Source: Hyposmocoma kahamanoa
Taxonomy: Eukaryota > Arthropoda > Insecta > Lepidoptera > Cosmopterigidae
Assembly (NCBI RefSeq): GCF_003589595.1
Contig: NW_020654422.1
Span: 17,651,258 to 17,715,257, forward strand
Direction: 5' to 3'
Length of the DNA stretch: 64,000 nt
Shown: piece by piece, positions 51,489 through 63,155 of the stretch
Numbering within the stretch: position 1 is the stretch's first letter
How the letters are laid out: each line of letters opens with the position of its first letter
Notes under the pieces: generated by a model
The model's input: the letters and a program-made list of their open reading frames with translations, nothing else
Database searches by the model: none
What the model was told of the DNA's origin: nothing
Position numbers and translations under genes: made by a program

Positions 51489-53125
51489 CAAAAATTTGAA
51501 GTGAAAACCCTAAAAAATTATATATTTTTGTTTGTTGACATTTATTTTACATAAAATTTGACTAGAATTATAACGAGTGAGACACGGTTAAATGCCTCTA
51601 TAAAAAATACTAAAAGCATATCTTTAAAATATTTTTTATAGGAAAATTCCTTCTTGTGAAGAGTAGATACAAATAATAATGTAAAAAATATTGTTTGTTG
51701 ATCGTTGTCATGATAATAAACAACTTAGGCGGAAAAATCTTGCTTCCCCATACTTTCCGATTGACTGCGTGCATTTTGTACGGGGTAAAAAATTTAACTA
51801 GCTGAAATATCGGACCTTCTTATTTACATCTTGTATATTTACACGATTTCGGAAGCTCTGTGGTTAACACTGTGGGCTCTAGACGAGGAGATACCGAGTT
51901 CAATTTCCGCTAGCGCCGATTTGAGAAACTTTTTTAAATTGAACATTCACAAAAAAATTCCTTCGATACAAATGGATGAATAGTCTATGGTTACATAGTG
52001 GTGTACGAAAAAAAAACGTTCAAACGTAAATAGAAACTTTCAATCGCAATTGAACGATTATCGAAGGATTTAAAATTAAGATTTCGGAAATTTCAGATAT
52101 GCTTTCATAGGTTATGTAATGAAAACCACTAGTATGACTCTATTAAACAAATCGATCTATTCAATTCATTAATCGATGTGTAGTTGGCATTACAAGTGGC
52201 CACCACTGAACCGTCTATGATCGGGTCAGTGACTTGTTTGTTTACTTTTTGTATAAAATGGATTGAAACGAAGATATAGTTCTTTTAATGAAATTAAAAA
52301 ACAAAAGAAAAGATTACACGAGATATGCAATAAGGCAGATGTAGGAGCTACAAAAATTAAAACAGATAAGACAATAATAAATATGCACTATTTAATGCAA
52401 ATGCTTACCATAACAAATTCTCATTCGCACTAAAAGAACAAACCGCTTAATGCCTCATAAATTTCTTCTCACAATAAACTCGTGACGCAAGATCTGTATA
52501 TCAAGGAACGTGACATTAACCAATTTTATGTTAGCAAAAAATCCACATCGCGCGGCGGATCGTTTTTGTGAAAACAACGGAGGCAATAAAGGGTCTTATT
52601 GTTATCCTTTGAATTTATATCCAGATATTATCGTTCTCATAAATTGCCACCACGTACGGCTTCGCCAAATCGGATGCTTGAAAAACTGACCGTCGAACAA
52701 CCCTTCGAGATATGAACTGATAATATTAACCGCTATTTTTTAGTTGGTCTCACTGAATATTGTTTTTATAGTTCATGAATTTCGCTTTAACGAAATTTGC
52801 GAAAGATATGAAAGATCATTTTTATGTTTTCGCGATTGCTAAATATTGGAAATGAATACAAAATCCTACCGTGAGCTCAGACATATCAACTTAATTAACG
52901 CATAACGTGGCACATTAAATGTTGATTTCGAACAGCCTGTATGCGCGCTTGTAGCGCTGAGAGTAGAACTTTTTTCCTTGCAACAGAGCGCGCTCTGATG
53001 CGGCGGTAAATCGGTAGCTTATTATACAAGCTAAAAGGTATCTTTTTGTTAATATTAATTGTGTTATACCTTCATTATATTTTCTTTTTTTTGTACATTG
53101 GTTACATTTAATAAAATTGTTATTT
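51489..53125. other. Unassigned; tRNA-like scrap near 51850-51905
   Basis: GGAAGCTCTGTGGTTAACAC and CCGAGTTCAATTTCCGCTAG have the spacing of a tRNA A box and B box and may be a decayed SINE head. The rest is AT-rich and unassigned. Confidence 0.35.
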
Positions 53126-53564
53126 TTAACAGACTTCAAAAAAGGAGGAGGTTCTCAATTTGACTGTATTTTTTTGTATGTATGTTACGCGATAACTCCG
53201 GTATTTGTGAACCGATTTTCATGATTCTTTTTTGTCAGAAAAAGGGTACCTCCATATTGGTCCCATTTCATTTTGAAGAAAATCATCCACCTCTAAGGGT
53301 GGCTGTTCACGCGTGAAGATTCATTTTTATAAATAGCGCCTAAATTTTATTTAAGGAGCAATTATTGTAGTGATTGGTTTGACTATTCGCCAATTCAAGG
53401 CGTTTTTCTCTCAATATAGTTTGAGTAGTGAGAACCGACTTTTTATTATCTCCTGTGTCAAGTCCTGTATAGGGGCGAAGTAGAGGATATTTCAATAAAA
53501 CTTGGCAAATAGAAGTAATTGCACGTACTTTTGAGGTCCATTTTTTTTAGTACTCTGTACTGAG
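53126..53564 (-). repeat. Family H, near full length
   Basis: AGACTTCAAAAAAGGAGGAG, CGCGATAACTCCGGTATTTG, CCACCTCTAAGGGTGGCTGT, GCGCCTAAATTTTATTTAAG, GAGTAGTGAGAACCGACTTT and the end TTTAGTACTCTGTACTGAG. It is opposite in orientation to the copies at 47.0 and 54.8 kb. Confidence 0.9.
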
Positions 53565-53900
53565 ATTATATACATTATGTTAGAGGAGTTGCAGCACTCA
53601 TACAAATCTGTCTAGGTTTAAGAACGTAAAGTAAAACCGTGTAAATGTTTTTGTAATTATTAAATAAATAAAAAAAATTAACTTGATTATTGATCGACAT
53701 GTTTCGAATCGGTCCGTGGTCCGTAATCATGAGCTTCAGCGGCGGTGACTCGATGGCGGTGACAAGCCCTGACAACCCAGTCACTCAGTATGGACGTGGG
53801 CGTGGGCAGCGACGTCGGACAACTATCCTAGTTTGTGTCATACTGATTGAAGTCAAATGTAGGACCATATAGTAGTACGCGAGTTATCCGTTAGTTTTAT
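53565..53900. other. Unassigned; GC-richer patch at 53700-53830
   Basis: Frames on both strands (53575-53784 minus, 53690-53872 plus) cross a patch with GCTTCAGCGGCGGTGACTCG and GGACGTGGGCGTGGGCAGCG. I recognise no family. An exon or an old retroelement are both possible. Confidence 0.3.
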
Positions 53901-53901
53901 T

Positions 53902-54165
53902 ATCAGTAGAGCCCCTTGTGAAAGAGTTCTTCCAGGGAAGTACTGTCATCTTACCTTATTCTGCTGCCAAGCAGTAATGTCAGCATTACTATGTTCCGGT
54001 TTTGAAGGTCTCTCTCATGTCTCAGGGTGATGGTGTAGTGGCAGTGCCCCTCGGATCTTTGCGATTTAAAGCTCTGAGTGGCACTACAACTGTTTGGATG
54101 CGTGTAGTACGCCATCAGACGCACGACTTGTTCGCCCCGTCACTTGATATTACATTAAAAAAAAA
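53902..54165 (+). repeat. R-A repeat, full length with middle deletion
   Basis: TTATCAGTAGAGCCCCTTGT to TTGATATTACATTAAAAAAA. GTTTTGAAGG passes directly to TCTCTCATGTCTCAGGGTG. Confidence 0.85.
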
Positions 54166-54481
54166 TTGTTAATTGGATTTTAAACATTTTTCTCGTATCT
54201 AAATCGTATATATTTGTCAGTTGTGACCATGGGATATGTAGAGACCCCGAAAAAACAAACATACGTGACTTGGATCCAAAAAAACTTGTTTCATTTCGCG
54301 TGTGAAAGATTTTAAATCCATAAATAGTGAATTATAGTCGCACCCTCCTTGGTATAATAAGACGACATCCAAATGACTTTCTTTCTTTCAGGAGAGAGGT
54401 TTAAAGATTCTACGAAGGAAATTAATCGATGACTTTTTATACTTATAGTACGAGAATTATGAAATTTCACATGTACAAGGT
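54166..54481. other. Unassigned AT-rich stretch
   Basis: Nothing assignable was seen. Confidence 0.4.
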
Positions 54482-54598
54482 CAAAGTCAAATAATCTAGG
54501 TAAGCAAATAACACTTCAAATGATCACATTGATTAAACTCCACAGCTCATCCGTAAAGCAGATTACACTGAAAAGAATGAGCAAGAAACTTTTTGTAA
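54482..54598 (-). pseudogene. CR1-like LINE 3' UTR (2.2-kb family)
   Basis: On the minus strand TTTCTTGCTCATTCTTTTCA corresponds to TTTCTTGCTCGTTCTTCTCA at 2726. It then reaches TGAAGTGTTATTTGC and ends in TTTGACTTTGACC. It carries UTR only. Confidence 0.7.
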
Positions 54599-54830
54599 AC
54601 AAACGTTTGAACACATTTATTATTTACAATATTTATTTCTAATGTCATCGATTGAGACAACTTACAAGAGCTGAACGGGTCACTACCACGGGTTTTTGTT
54701 ATCTAAGTACGCTGAAGATGTATAATAAACCTTTAATGGGGCTTAAATAATAAAAATTTGCCTGGGGTTATTGCTATGCTATTGGTCCAAGAAAGACCTT
54801 AGAGGGGTCCTCTAACTATCTCCTATTAAT

Positions 54831-55286
54831 CTCAGTACAGAGTACTAAAAAACCGACCTCAAAAATACGTGGAATTATGTCTATTTGCTAAGTTTTATTG
54901 AAATATCCCCTAGTTCGTCACTATACAGGACTTGACACTGGAGATAATAATAATCGGTTCTCACTACTCAAAGTATAATGAGAGAAAAACGCCTTGAATT
55001 GAAGAAATAGCAAAATCAACCATTAAAATAATTGCTCCTAAATGAAAGTTAGGCGCTATTTATAAAAACAAATCTTTATGCGTGAACAGCCACCCTTAAA
55101 GGTGGATGATTTTCTTCAAAATGAAATGGGACCACTATGGAACTACCCCCTTTCCAACAAAAAAAAAGAATCATGAAAATCGGTTCACAAATACCGGAGT
55201 TATCGCGTAACATACATACAAAAAAAAGAAAAAAGAACACACAGTCGAATTGAGAACCTCCGCCTTTTTTGAAATCGGTTAAAAAT
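54831..55286 (+). repeat. Family H, near full length
   Basis: CTCAGTACAGAGTACTAAAA, ACCGACCTCAAAAATACGTG, TATACAGGACTTGACACTGG, CCACCCTTAAAGGTGGATGA, GTTATCGCGTAACATACATA and the end CTTTTTTGAAATCGGTTAAA. It is joined directly to the RTE piece that follows. Confidence 0.9.
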
Positions 55287-55287
55287 A

Positions 55288-55675
55288 AGATGGACTTGTG
55301 CATCCTTTCCATACTAACTTATGGCGCGCAGACTTGGTCACTTACGAAGATCCAAAAGTCTAATGGAGCGCAGCATACTTGGTTTGAAACGAACCAACCG
55401 AATTCAGAACACGACACTTTGTTAGCAAACTCAGATTGCTGATGCAGCCTAAAAGGCTACGTAGCTGAAATGGAGTTGGGCTGGTCATATCTGCCGCATG
55501 CCTGAAGACCTGTGTGCCAAGTTAACCACCCAGTGGAGCCCCAAAAGACCGAGGAAGCGATGGCGTGATGAACTGGACTAACATAAAGCTTAAGTCCCGT
55601 TAGGATCAGAATGCGTGGAGGGGTCAGGGGGAGGTCTTTGCCCAGCCGTGGCCTACATCTGGCCTATTGTAATTG
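55288..55675 (+). pseudogene. RTE-type LINE C-terminus and 3' end
   Basis: Across several frames it reads CILSILTYGAQTWSL, ERSILGLKRTNRIQNTTL, KWSWAGHICRMPEDLCAKLT and KRPRKRWRDELD. This is the order SxLxYGxExW / MERxMLGVxLRDRIRN / KWxWAGHIARxxDxRW / RxxGRPxxRWxDD that I recall from insect RTE elements. The 3' UTR has GAGGTCTTTGCCCAGCCGTG and ends AATTGTAATAAAG. Frameshifts are numerous. Confidence 0.85.
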
Positions 55676-56330
55676 TAAATTGTAATAAAGTTTTAGCTTC
55701 ATTAAATATATACCGGGAATCTATTGGTCAAGTACACTAAACAGCCGCTGAAGATATTGCGTGTACAATTAATAACATTTTATGATGACGTTGGGATTGA
55801 ATGGTTTCTGCAGTGCATCGGGGATGTTTGCAGAATATGAGACGAAGGTTGTGCTACCCTCCTTCGGAAAAAGACAGCATTCCTGGTGGGCAGAGTGCGG
55901 GATAGCCCCAAGAGCATCCTACAAACCGTAGCTGGTAGGATTACTTGTCCCATGTGGCAGTGCTTTGTGAGGAAGGTGATTCGATTTATAATAAAATATC
56001 TACTAATACTAATTGATAAGCTGTTTTCCTATTAATGTTACTAACACATTATGGAACATGTCTGAAATAAAAGAATTTTAATTTAATTATAATTTATAAC
56101 TTTGTGAAGAAACCTGTCACGAACAGCAAGTTTTATTTTTATTCCTCGTATTAATGTTAAGTATATATCTAATTTGTTTGTATTAATTGATGATTTTCTT
56201 ATAATAAAAGCTTTTTTGTCGTATGATTGCATGTAGCTTTTATTATTATGTATTACGATATAAAAAGCAGCTACAAAACGCTTGAAGCTGAATCACAGAA
56301 ATAAAAAAGCCCGTTCAAAGTTTTTATATC
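55676..56330. other. Unassigned; GC-richer patch at 55780-55940
   Basis: CAGTGCATCGGGGATGTTTG and GCAGAGTGCGGGATAGCCCC mark a patch that may be decayed coding sequence. No frame is long enough to identify it. Confidence 0.35.
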
Positions 56331-56334
56331 TGTT

Positions 56335-56604
56335 TCACCAATCGGTGTTACATGTCATTAAAGCGAGACGCAAATAAAAGGGCATTAATTTGCAATTGGA
56401 CGTGCGGCATCTGTTTTCTAATTGAGACATTAAGGCCGGGATCGGCGGGTCCTTTAATAACACACATATACAACTGATGGTGGCCAAAATGTAAGCATTA
56501 GAGGAGCAACGTTGGGCTGGGGTAAATGATGGCCATTGCCTGCAATCGTCGCCCGGGAAAACTCCCGGATAATTGACATGAATGTTACAGAATGGTTCGT
56601 ACAC
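56335..56604. promoter_or_regulatory. Non-repetitive block, candidate regulatory DNA
   Basis: No second copy was seen in the window. It contains AT-core words typical of homeodomain sites (GCATTAATTTGCAATTGG, TTTTCTAATTGAG) and CCGGGAAAACTCCCGG. The last fits the GGG-W4-CC(C) consensus of Rel/Dorsal-type factors. An 89-codon minus frame spans the same interval but has no motif I recognise. A regulatory role is speculative. Confidence 0.25.
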
Positions 56605-57060
56605 ATATCTCTATTTTCGAAAAACTGCTTGCAGATCTTTTACAGTAATAGTACATTATTGCAAAAACTGAGAAGTAAGGGATATCTGAACGAGAATGAG
56701 TTATTACTTGTATTCAGTCGAGTTAAGGAATTCACCTTCCCGCCGATGCTTACATAGTAATTTTCTCAAATAATGTGAGGAAATAATAGAAGACTAAGAA
56801 AAGAAGATGTATAATAGAAAATAAAAAAGAAATAAATAAAATTAAAAGTACATTTTGTTATCATTTTCATTTAAACATTTTCGTTATCGCTCTTTTCACT
56901 AGAATTTATTTTCGCGACCAACATAGAAAAAAGGTCAAAAAAACAGACAAGGATGTACCAAATAGTTTATTTTACACGATTAAATTACTATGCAATTACG
57001 AACACTTGGCAGTTGGTGTATGAGTTTTTCTTTTGCCTCTACCGTATCTTAATTTAAGAG
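56605..57060. other. Unassigned AT-rich stretch
   Basis: The 73-codon plus frame ending at 56757 has no recognised motif. Confidence 0.4.
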
Positions 57061-57062
57061 TT

Positions 57063-57235
57063 TAACAGTGAAAGTGTTGAATGAATTGACTCTGGAAAAA
57101 TATATACAGTAAAATAGTATACGTCGTGAAAACAAGATTCCTACAAATTTTCACTACAGGAAAAAAACACAAACCACTGGATTTTTTTTATATCAACTGA
57201 ACTAAACAGAACTCGTATTTGTCTAATTAATTCAG
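57063..57235 (+). repeat. Family F, short internally deleted copy
   Basis: AGTGAAAGTGTTGAATGAAT, CAGTAAAATAGTATACG, AAGATTCCTACAAATTTTCA and then TATATCAACTGAACTAAACA. The left and right parts match 6400-7560. It shows the uninterrupted version of the site where SINE-E sits at 6491. Confidence 0.7.
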
Positions 57236-57668
57236 TTTTGGCAAACAATTCTAAAAGGACGTAAGTAGTTGTCTGGCAGTCCAATATTATATGACGTTAA
57301 CACTCTATGTTGTCATACCCATAGTATCAATATTTAGTATTAGAACTTTGAAACCTCATCCGGTATTTGTAATTTAATACTTTGTATTCACAATTTATGA
57401 ACTACAGTTGTGTAATATATTATTCTAGTGCAATAACAACTGGAAACACAATATCGGTATAAAAATTTCATTTCGGGGCATTGACCTCAAATATTTATGG
57501 TCCAAAAAAGGTTCACTCTATATGTGTTAACTATCAGTTCTTTTGTTATCACCTTGTTTATTTCAATGACTGTTTTTATTGTTGATATTGATGACCTTTT
57601 GAAGACTTTTTTAATAAAAACAGGTGGATTTATTTGTTACGTAACCACATACACACGATACATAAATT

Positions 57669-57828
57669 ATTCATTATCAACCCATTTATAGAAACCACTG
57701 CTGGGCATGAGTCTTCTCTTTTCCGAGAGTTGTGAACCTTCTACGACGTGCAGGTTTTATCACGATATTTTCCTTCACCGAAAAGCTTTTAGTAAATTTC
57801 TAATTAAATCAAAATTACATACCATACA
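57669..57828 (-). repeat. SINE-D, body with degraded tail
   Basis: ATTATCAACCCATTTATAGA, CCGAGAGTTGTGAACCTTCT and CCTTCACCGAAAAGCTTTTA are recognisable. The GAT tail has decayed to TTATTCATTATCA. Confidence 0.75.
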
Positions 57829-58644
57829 ACGCAATACAATAAAATCAAATAAAAAGCAAGGTACGAGTATTCATTGGCGTCATCTTGTTTAAGAAAACAT
57901 TACAATAAAATAGTGTATTCAGATTTTTCAATTGAATATTTAGGTAACAAAAATCTGAAGTTCAGTGTCAACTGATCAACAGCTATAGAATTAGGGTCAG
58001 TCCAAACTTGCGCCAGTGGCTTGTAATCCGCAATTATTTTGTTCTTAACAAAAAAACTCGTACATCTTGCCCATTAAACACACAGCGATATCTTTATCCC
58101 GAGTAATCCAAGAATAGTACAGAACAGTGGTGATTGTGCGCAGAGGCGACTGCGTAATGATGCCATTTACCGAGAACATGCAGCAACTGGGATTTTATAT
58201 CTACGTGGCGAACCGTTCACAAGCTTTACAAAAGCAGAATAGATAACGCTACAAAGCAAATTTTAGTGTTTTCACTTTAGAGGTGTATTGTGAATGAGTA
58301 TTAACTTGAATTGCATATATTGCGTAATGATTTTTTCATGTAAATTTGATTGTTTAACACTTATAGTATGTTTTAATTAAGGAAAACAGAGTCAATTGCA
58401 TGCAAGATTCCTAAAATATTTTCGTTGATATTAAATGAAATCTCGAACCCGCATCGGGACAACGTTTTAATATACTATGAAAGTGATAATTAGCCATAGC
58501 TCTATAATTGCGTAATATGTAAAACGACAAACACAATCACAAATTCTTGTGTATAACTACTATATGTGCAATTACGAGTTCTCTCTAATACTTACTTCTT
58601 TGTAGTATTTGTATCTAAGTTTATTTCAAATACCAACTTTTTTA
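57829..58644. other. Unassigned AT-rich stretch
   Basis: A non-repetitive piece at 58080-58215 includes GCGATATCTTTATCCCGAG and GAGTAATCCAAG, words resembling GATA and K50-homeodomain sites. Nothing firmer was seen. Confidence 0.35.
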
Positions 58645-58646
58645 TA

Positions 58647-59133
58647 CAGGGTGATAAAAAAAGCACTGACCATTTTAGAGCAGCATAATGTATAATGGCA
58701 ATAAAAAATACGTTTTCGGTTTTTTTCTCAAATACTTAACAAATAATTATGTTATGACGTCTTAAAGTTTTCCGAAAAATTGTGAACAATATTGACACCC
58801 GATGGTAAGCAGACGCCGTTGCTATAGCAACAAGAACGGTGTGGAGGTAGTGGGCGGAGTCAGCGCGTTCATGTACTTGACAGACAACAAAGTATTAAAC
58901 TAACGCGCGATGCGTTAGCGCAGGCGCCTAGGCGTCTAGACAACTCTGCCCTGCTCGCTCAATTTTATTCACTATTTTGAGTTAACCATTAGAAACCATA
59001 ACCGTTAGAAATTATTGGGACATATTAACATCAAAAAATGGGGAATTTTCTTTTTTGTTTTATTGCACTAAATGTTCTATTACTGAATCTTATGCACAAG
59101 AAAAAAATGGCCAGTGATTTTTTTATCACCCTG
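58647..59133. mobile_element. 487-bp Tc1/mariner-type MITE
   Basis: The ends CAGGGTGATAAAAAAAGCAC and its complement (CAGGGTGATAAAAAAATCAC) extend inverted for about 30 bp with two differences. TA stands on both sides (58645-58646, 59134-59135). The interior has a GC-richer core (58790-58960) and no transposase frame. These ends differ from those of the intact mariner at 31.8 kb, so that enzyme is an unlikely partner. Confidence 0.85.
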
Positions 59134-59149
59134 TACAATATTTATATTG

Positions 59150-59398
59150 TGACGGGACGAACAAGTCGTGCGCCTGATGATAAGATACACGCCTGTATAT
59201 AACAATTGCAGTGCCACTCAGAGCTTTAAATCGCAAAGATATGAGGAGCTCTACCACTGGGCCTATCATCCTGAGACATAAGTTGACAAGTCCCATGTGC
59301 CTGTAATTTCACCAGCACCCTTACACTTCAAAACCGGAATAGGTAAGGTGGTAGTACTTCACTGGACGAACTCTTTCACAAGGAGCTTCTACTACTAC
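59150..59398 (-). repeat. R-A repeat, near full length
   Basis: GTGACGGGACGAACAAGTCG, GAGCTTTAAATCGCAAAGAT, GACATAAGTTGACAAGTCCC and CTTCACAAGGAGCTTCTACT. The AATGCTGACATTACTGCTTGGCGG segment is reduced, with AACCGGAAT joined to AGGTAAGG. Confidence 0.85.
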
Positions 59399-59825
59399 TG
59401 TTGTTGGGGTAGTTACTTTACAAACGAGATATACATAGATAATATGTAAATCTATATATAAATGTAATATCATATCTAGCTTTACATTTCAGACTTAATT
59501 ATAACAATACTTACACATTAACTTGGTCTCAAACCAAGAAATGTGTGTGCAATGAGTACCAGAGTAACGGATACACTCTGTGGTACTACCCAGAGCACCA
59601 AGATCAGAAGCAATTAAGATAAATCCTCATCTAACGTCACTTAGATTATCAAAACAATTGGGTGGGACTAAAGATTCGACAATGTAAAGTCCTAAGTGGA
59701 GAGCTCAGCGATTTATCTATCAAATTTCATAATTGTGTTTGACTCGTCTAATTTATTATTCTTTGGAATATACAACCAACTTACCTATCATAAAGAACTA
59801 AATTTGATTTGTCTAACATATAATG
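59399..59825. other. Unassigned AT-rich stretch
   Basis: Nothing assignable was seen. Confidence 0.4.
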
Positions 59826-59960
59826 TGGGAGAAATATTTGTATTGCCTACATTTATTTATCTCGTTACTTTGGGTGTAATTTGTAGTTGTCTATGTGCAT
59901 CCATGGCACCCGCGATATAGGGTTTCCCTAGTGCGGGGCTATAAGTGTGTGTGTTATTAT
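59826..59960 (+). mobile_element. SINE-B, 5'-truncated
   Basis: GGGAGAAATATTTGTATTGC through TTTGGGTGTAATTTGTAGTT and CACCCGCGATATAGGGTTTC to GTGTGTTATTATAATG. Confidence 0.8.
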
Positions 59961-60540
59961 AATGCTTTACGAACTAATCTCATTATGACTACGTACTTGT
60001 ACATTGAAACAAAAAAATGGATTCCAATCAAGTTTTGTTTGGCAAATTGTCGATTGATTCAATCATATGATTAAATTCATTCTCCAAATGTCATTGCAGT
60101 TATCAGCAGTCACGTAGAAACAAGTTACGTTATCATCTTAAACGACATTACGATCAATATTTATTTCAGTGCAATGCAATTACTAGAAACCTAAATATTA
60201 TACGCAATTTGCAATGTGCATTATTACTTAAAGTAATACTGGTAACGGAGTAGCAATTGCTCTGGATATTCCTTTGTGTGACTGTCTCTGTCATGTACTA
60301 AGAAAAGCTCGCAATATGCCGTTAAGCTGTCCTTTACATTCTGCGGAATAAAGTTGCTTTATCAGCAAATGAGTTGTTGGTATTGTTATTTTATTGCCTT
60401 TATGTGTTTCTCGATTATGTTCAAAGACATTATAAAGTTATATTTTCATCAACAGTTGTGTACAGGTTTATTGTTGATTTCAATAAATATATCAAATTTA
60501 TTCAGTTTAAAAACACGTAACAACCCTAGTATGTATTAGT
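59961..60540. other. Unassigned AT-rich stretch
   Basis: Nothing assignable was seen. Confidence 0.4.
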
Positions 60541-60673
60541 ATAGCACATGAAATGAAATACAGTCGTAACTCAAAAATGATCAAATTGAGAAAACACGAT
60601 TTGAAATTTAAAAAAGACAACTTTTTGAACCTTCTTCAAAAAAAGGAGGAGGTTCTCAATTCGACTGCGTGTG

Positions 60674-60711
<38 letters not shown>

Positions 60712-60975
60712 TTTTTTTGAACCGGCATTTGTGAACCGGTTTTGATGATGCTGGAGTTATCGTGTAACATACATACAAAACAAACACACAGTCGAATTGA
60801 GAACCTCCTCCTTTGTTTGAAGGTTAAAAAATAAATACTGAATTAAATAGCGAATAACGGGATTACTTTTATTTATGCATAATAATTAGTTTCCATTTAT
60901 AAACGAGAATATAAATTTATTGCTTCCATTCAGTAATTTTTTCAATTCCATCGTTTTGGAGTTACGACATTATTA
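60541..60975. repeat. Imperfect inverted-repeat unit containing a family H piece
   Basis: CGTAACTCAAAAATGATC at about 60566 faces GTTTTGGAGTTACGACAT near 60952, with AAATTGAGAAAA facing TTTTTTCAATT beside them. In the middle (60640-60832) two right ends of family H (GGAGGAGGTTCTCAATTCGA and TCGAATTGAGAACCTCCTCC) face each other around a TA microsatellite. The left arm also matches 7861-7945. Confidence 0.6.
60675..60706. repeat. TA dinucleotide microsatellite
   Basis: About 16 TA units in the loop between the two family H ends. Confidence 0.95.
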
Positions 60976-62263
60976 GGTTTAGTATGCGTATATTGTGAAG
61001 AATTTAATTATGTGTCATACCTGAGCCACAAAACGTCAAAACATCTGTATAACGTGGAAATTCCTTAATTAAATATGAATACAAATCCTTACGCGTAATT
61101 ATATATATATATACAGCTATATATATGTAGCTATTATACTCTTGAGTTATATAGATGAGAGTTAAAAAACCCGGGAAATTAAAAAAAGATAGTAGTAGAT
61201 AGTATCACGAGAGTTGGAGGAAAAAATAATTTTGGTGGTAGGTAATAGTACAAATACGTGAATAACATTTTCATGTTTCAGGAATACTGCGTGTTTTATA
61301 AATTGTTCTGTCGTAATAGGCAATTGCGATAATTTAAATTTTAGTAGCATAGGCTCAACTCACACTGGTGCAGAGTCGAAGCGTCGCGTCGCGTCCTGTT
61401 TTTCAACTAGAAGTTTTGACTGTCCAATAGTAAAATTCTTAATAGAGCAAACTAAGGGCGTAGCCCAATTTATAGTGTAGTTATAAATTAAGTCTGCACT
61501 GTATTATGCTAACCTTATTTTTATATTCTCGTACTATCCGTCCTCCGTCCGATATTCATCCGAAACAATTATTGTTAATTAAGTAATACCCGACCAAATC
61601 ATAAAACAATGTCAAGTATGAAGCTTCATTCGCATCATGCGTCTTTTAATAAGGCCGCGTATTACTTATTTGATAGAAATTGTTTCGGTACCATGATGAT
61701 GGTGAGTTTGGGTGTAATTTGAATATATTCTATTCAAATTACATTCAAAAACATATATTGCATGAATAGACATTTATTGCAACACCACAACACTTATATA
61801 CAAAAAATACATTGATAACAATGACAAGCAAAACAAAATAGAAAGAATTAATAAACATAATAAAAAATATAATAAAAAAAAACAACACAAAATGAGACAA
61901 AACTGATAAAAAGCAAATAATAAATTATAACGACTACAAATTTTGTACTGTCATTTGTGCGGTTGTGGGCTGGCGTACGCAAAAGGACTTCATTCGGTAT
62001 AAGTCACAGCCGTAATTGACTGTGGCGCTGGTTTTCAATGAGCCCTGAGCCGAGATGAGTGACGGACGTGTGTGTCGCGAAATAAAAGAACTTAAAACAA
62101 ACTACTTAAATATTTGTGTATGTATTCTTTGTACATTGTGTTGCTGCTGTATGTCATATTATAGATCGTAACAGTACATAAATATAGCAAAAATATATAA
62201 ATATACCTACTGTGTGCGTTTATGGTGTGGTGACTTAATTATGTAACAAATAACATTATACAA
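60976..62263. other. 1.3-kb unassigned AT-rich stretch
   Basis: Short TA runs near 61105-61130 and a GTGAGTTTGGGTGTAATTTG scrap of SINE-B at 61702-61722. Nothing else was assigned. Confidence 0.45.
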
Positions 62264-62460
62264 TATAATAATAATAATGACGCAAACACTCAACATAGCC
62301 CCGCACACCCTATGTCGCGGGTGCTATGGACATACACATAGACAGCAACAAATTTCACCCAAACTTACGAGAGAAATAAATGTAGACCATACAAGTATTT
62401 CTCCTAACCCGGGAATCAAACTTGGGACTTCTACGTGTGCGTCCATGGCATCCGCGATTG
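62264..62460. mobile_element. SINE-B, minus copy fused to plus scrap
   Basis: From 62264 to about 62430 it is a reversed SINE-B (AATAATAATGACGCAAACAC, TAGCCCCGCACACCCTATGT, CAAACTTACGAGAGAAATAA, AACCCGGGAATCAAACTTGG). It then switches at about 62433 to plus-sense SINE-B body (GTGTGCGTCCATGGCATCCG). Confidence 0.8.
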
Positions 62461-63000
62461 AAAAAAAATTACATTTACTCTTTTACAGTTCTAGGAATGA
62501 CCATAATTCTTTGCACGAAAATATGTCCTATCACACATATTATATAAGCCAGAAGGTCCGAGATCCATTTACCAAAATAACTGACTCTACAAGCATTGTG
62601 AAAAACTGCAAACGACGCTTTCAATAACCATGGTAACTTCGTATGAAAAAGTTTTCAAGAAAAAAATACCCACATAGACCTTTGTTTGCCTTGATAAAGT
62701 GGACATTGGTTTCACGTGCGACTCTGTCACATCTTTTTGCTGTGTGTTAGACCGTCTCGAATGTTTTTGCCCGCACTTTAGCCGCGAGAGTGATTTATCA
62801 CATAGGAACATGCTGCGGTTAGACATAAAATATAAGATTCCTTTTGTAAATACAAAAGAGGGCGAGGAGACATATTTGCTAAACGAATGAATAATCGTTC
62901 ATATGTTTTTTGTAAGCCAATTATAAGGTACGGTTTTGTTATGCCATATTTTTGCGTGGTTGTTTTGAAAAAAATAGTATATAAATAAGAATAAAAAAAT
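62461..63000. other. Unassigned; open frames near 62590-62890
   Basis: Frames on both strands of 63-94 codons overlap a patch with GCCCGCACTTTAGCCGCGAG. I recognise no protein family in any of them. Confidence 0.3.
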
Positions 63001-63153
63001 TGCCATGCAGAGGTCCCGGGTTGGATTTCTAGGACTGGAAAAATATTTGTATGGCTTACCATTTCTTTCTCTCGTGAGTTTGGGTATAATTGTGGTTGCC
63101 TACCTATGAGTGCTATGAGTGTGTTCGTTATTATTATTATTGTTATTATTGTA
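63001..63153 (+). mobile_element. SINE-B, head-truncated
   Basis: TGCCATGCAGAGGTCCCGGG and TTGGATTTCTAGGACTGG, then AAATATTTGTATGGCTTACC and a TTATTATTATTATTG tail. The segment between GTTGCCTACC and TATGAGTG is deleted. Confidence 0.8.
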
Positions 63154-63155
63154 TT

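Noticed and set aside
51850..51905. tRNA gene
   Set aside because: A- and B-box-like words are present, but no convincing cloverleaf forms; probably a decayed SINE head.
57479..57500. Fourth CATTGAC element end (CATTGACCTCAAATATTTAT)
   Set aside because: Only the first nine or so bases match the family; no partner end or duplication was found.
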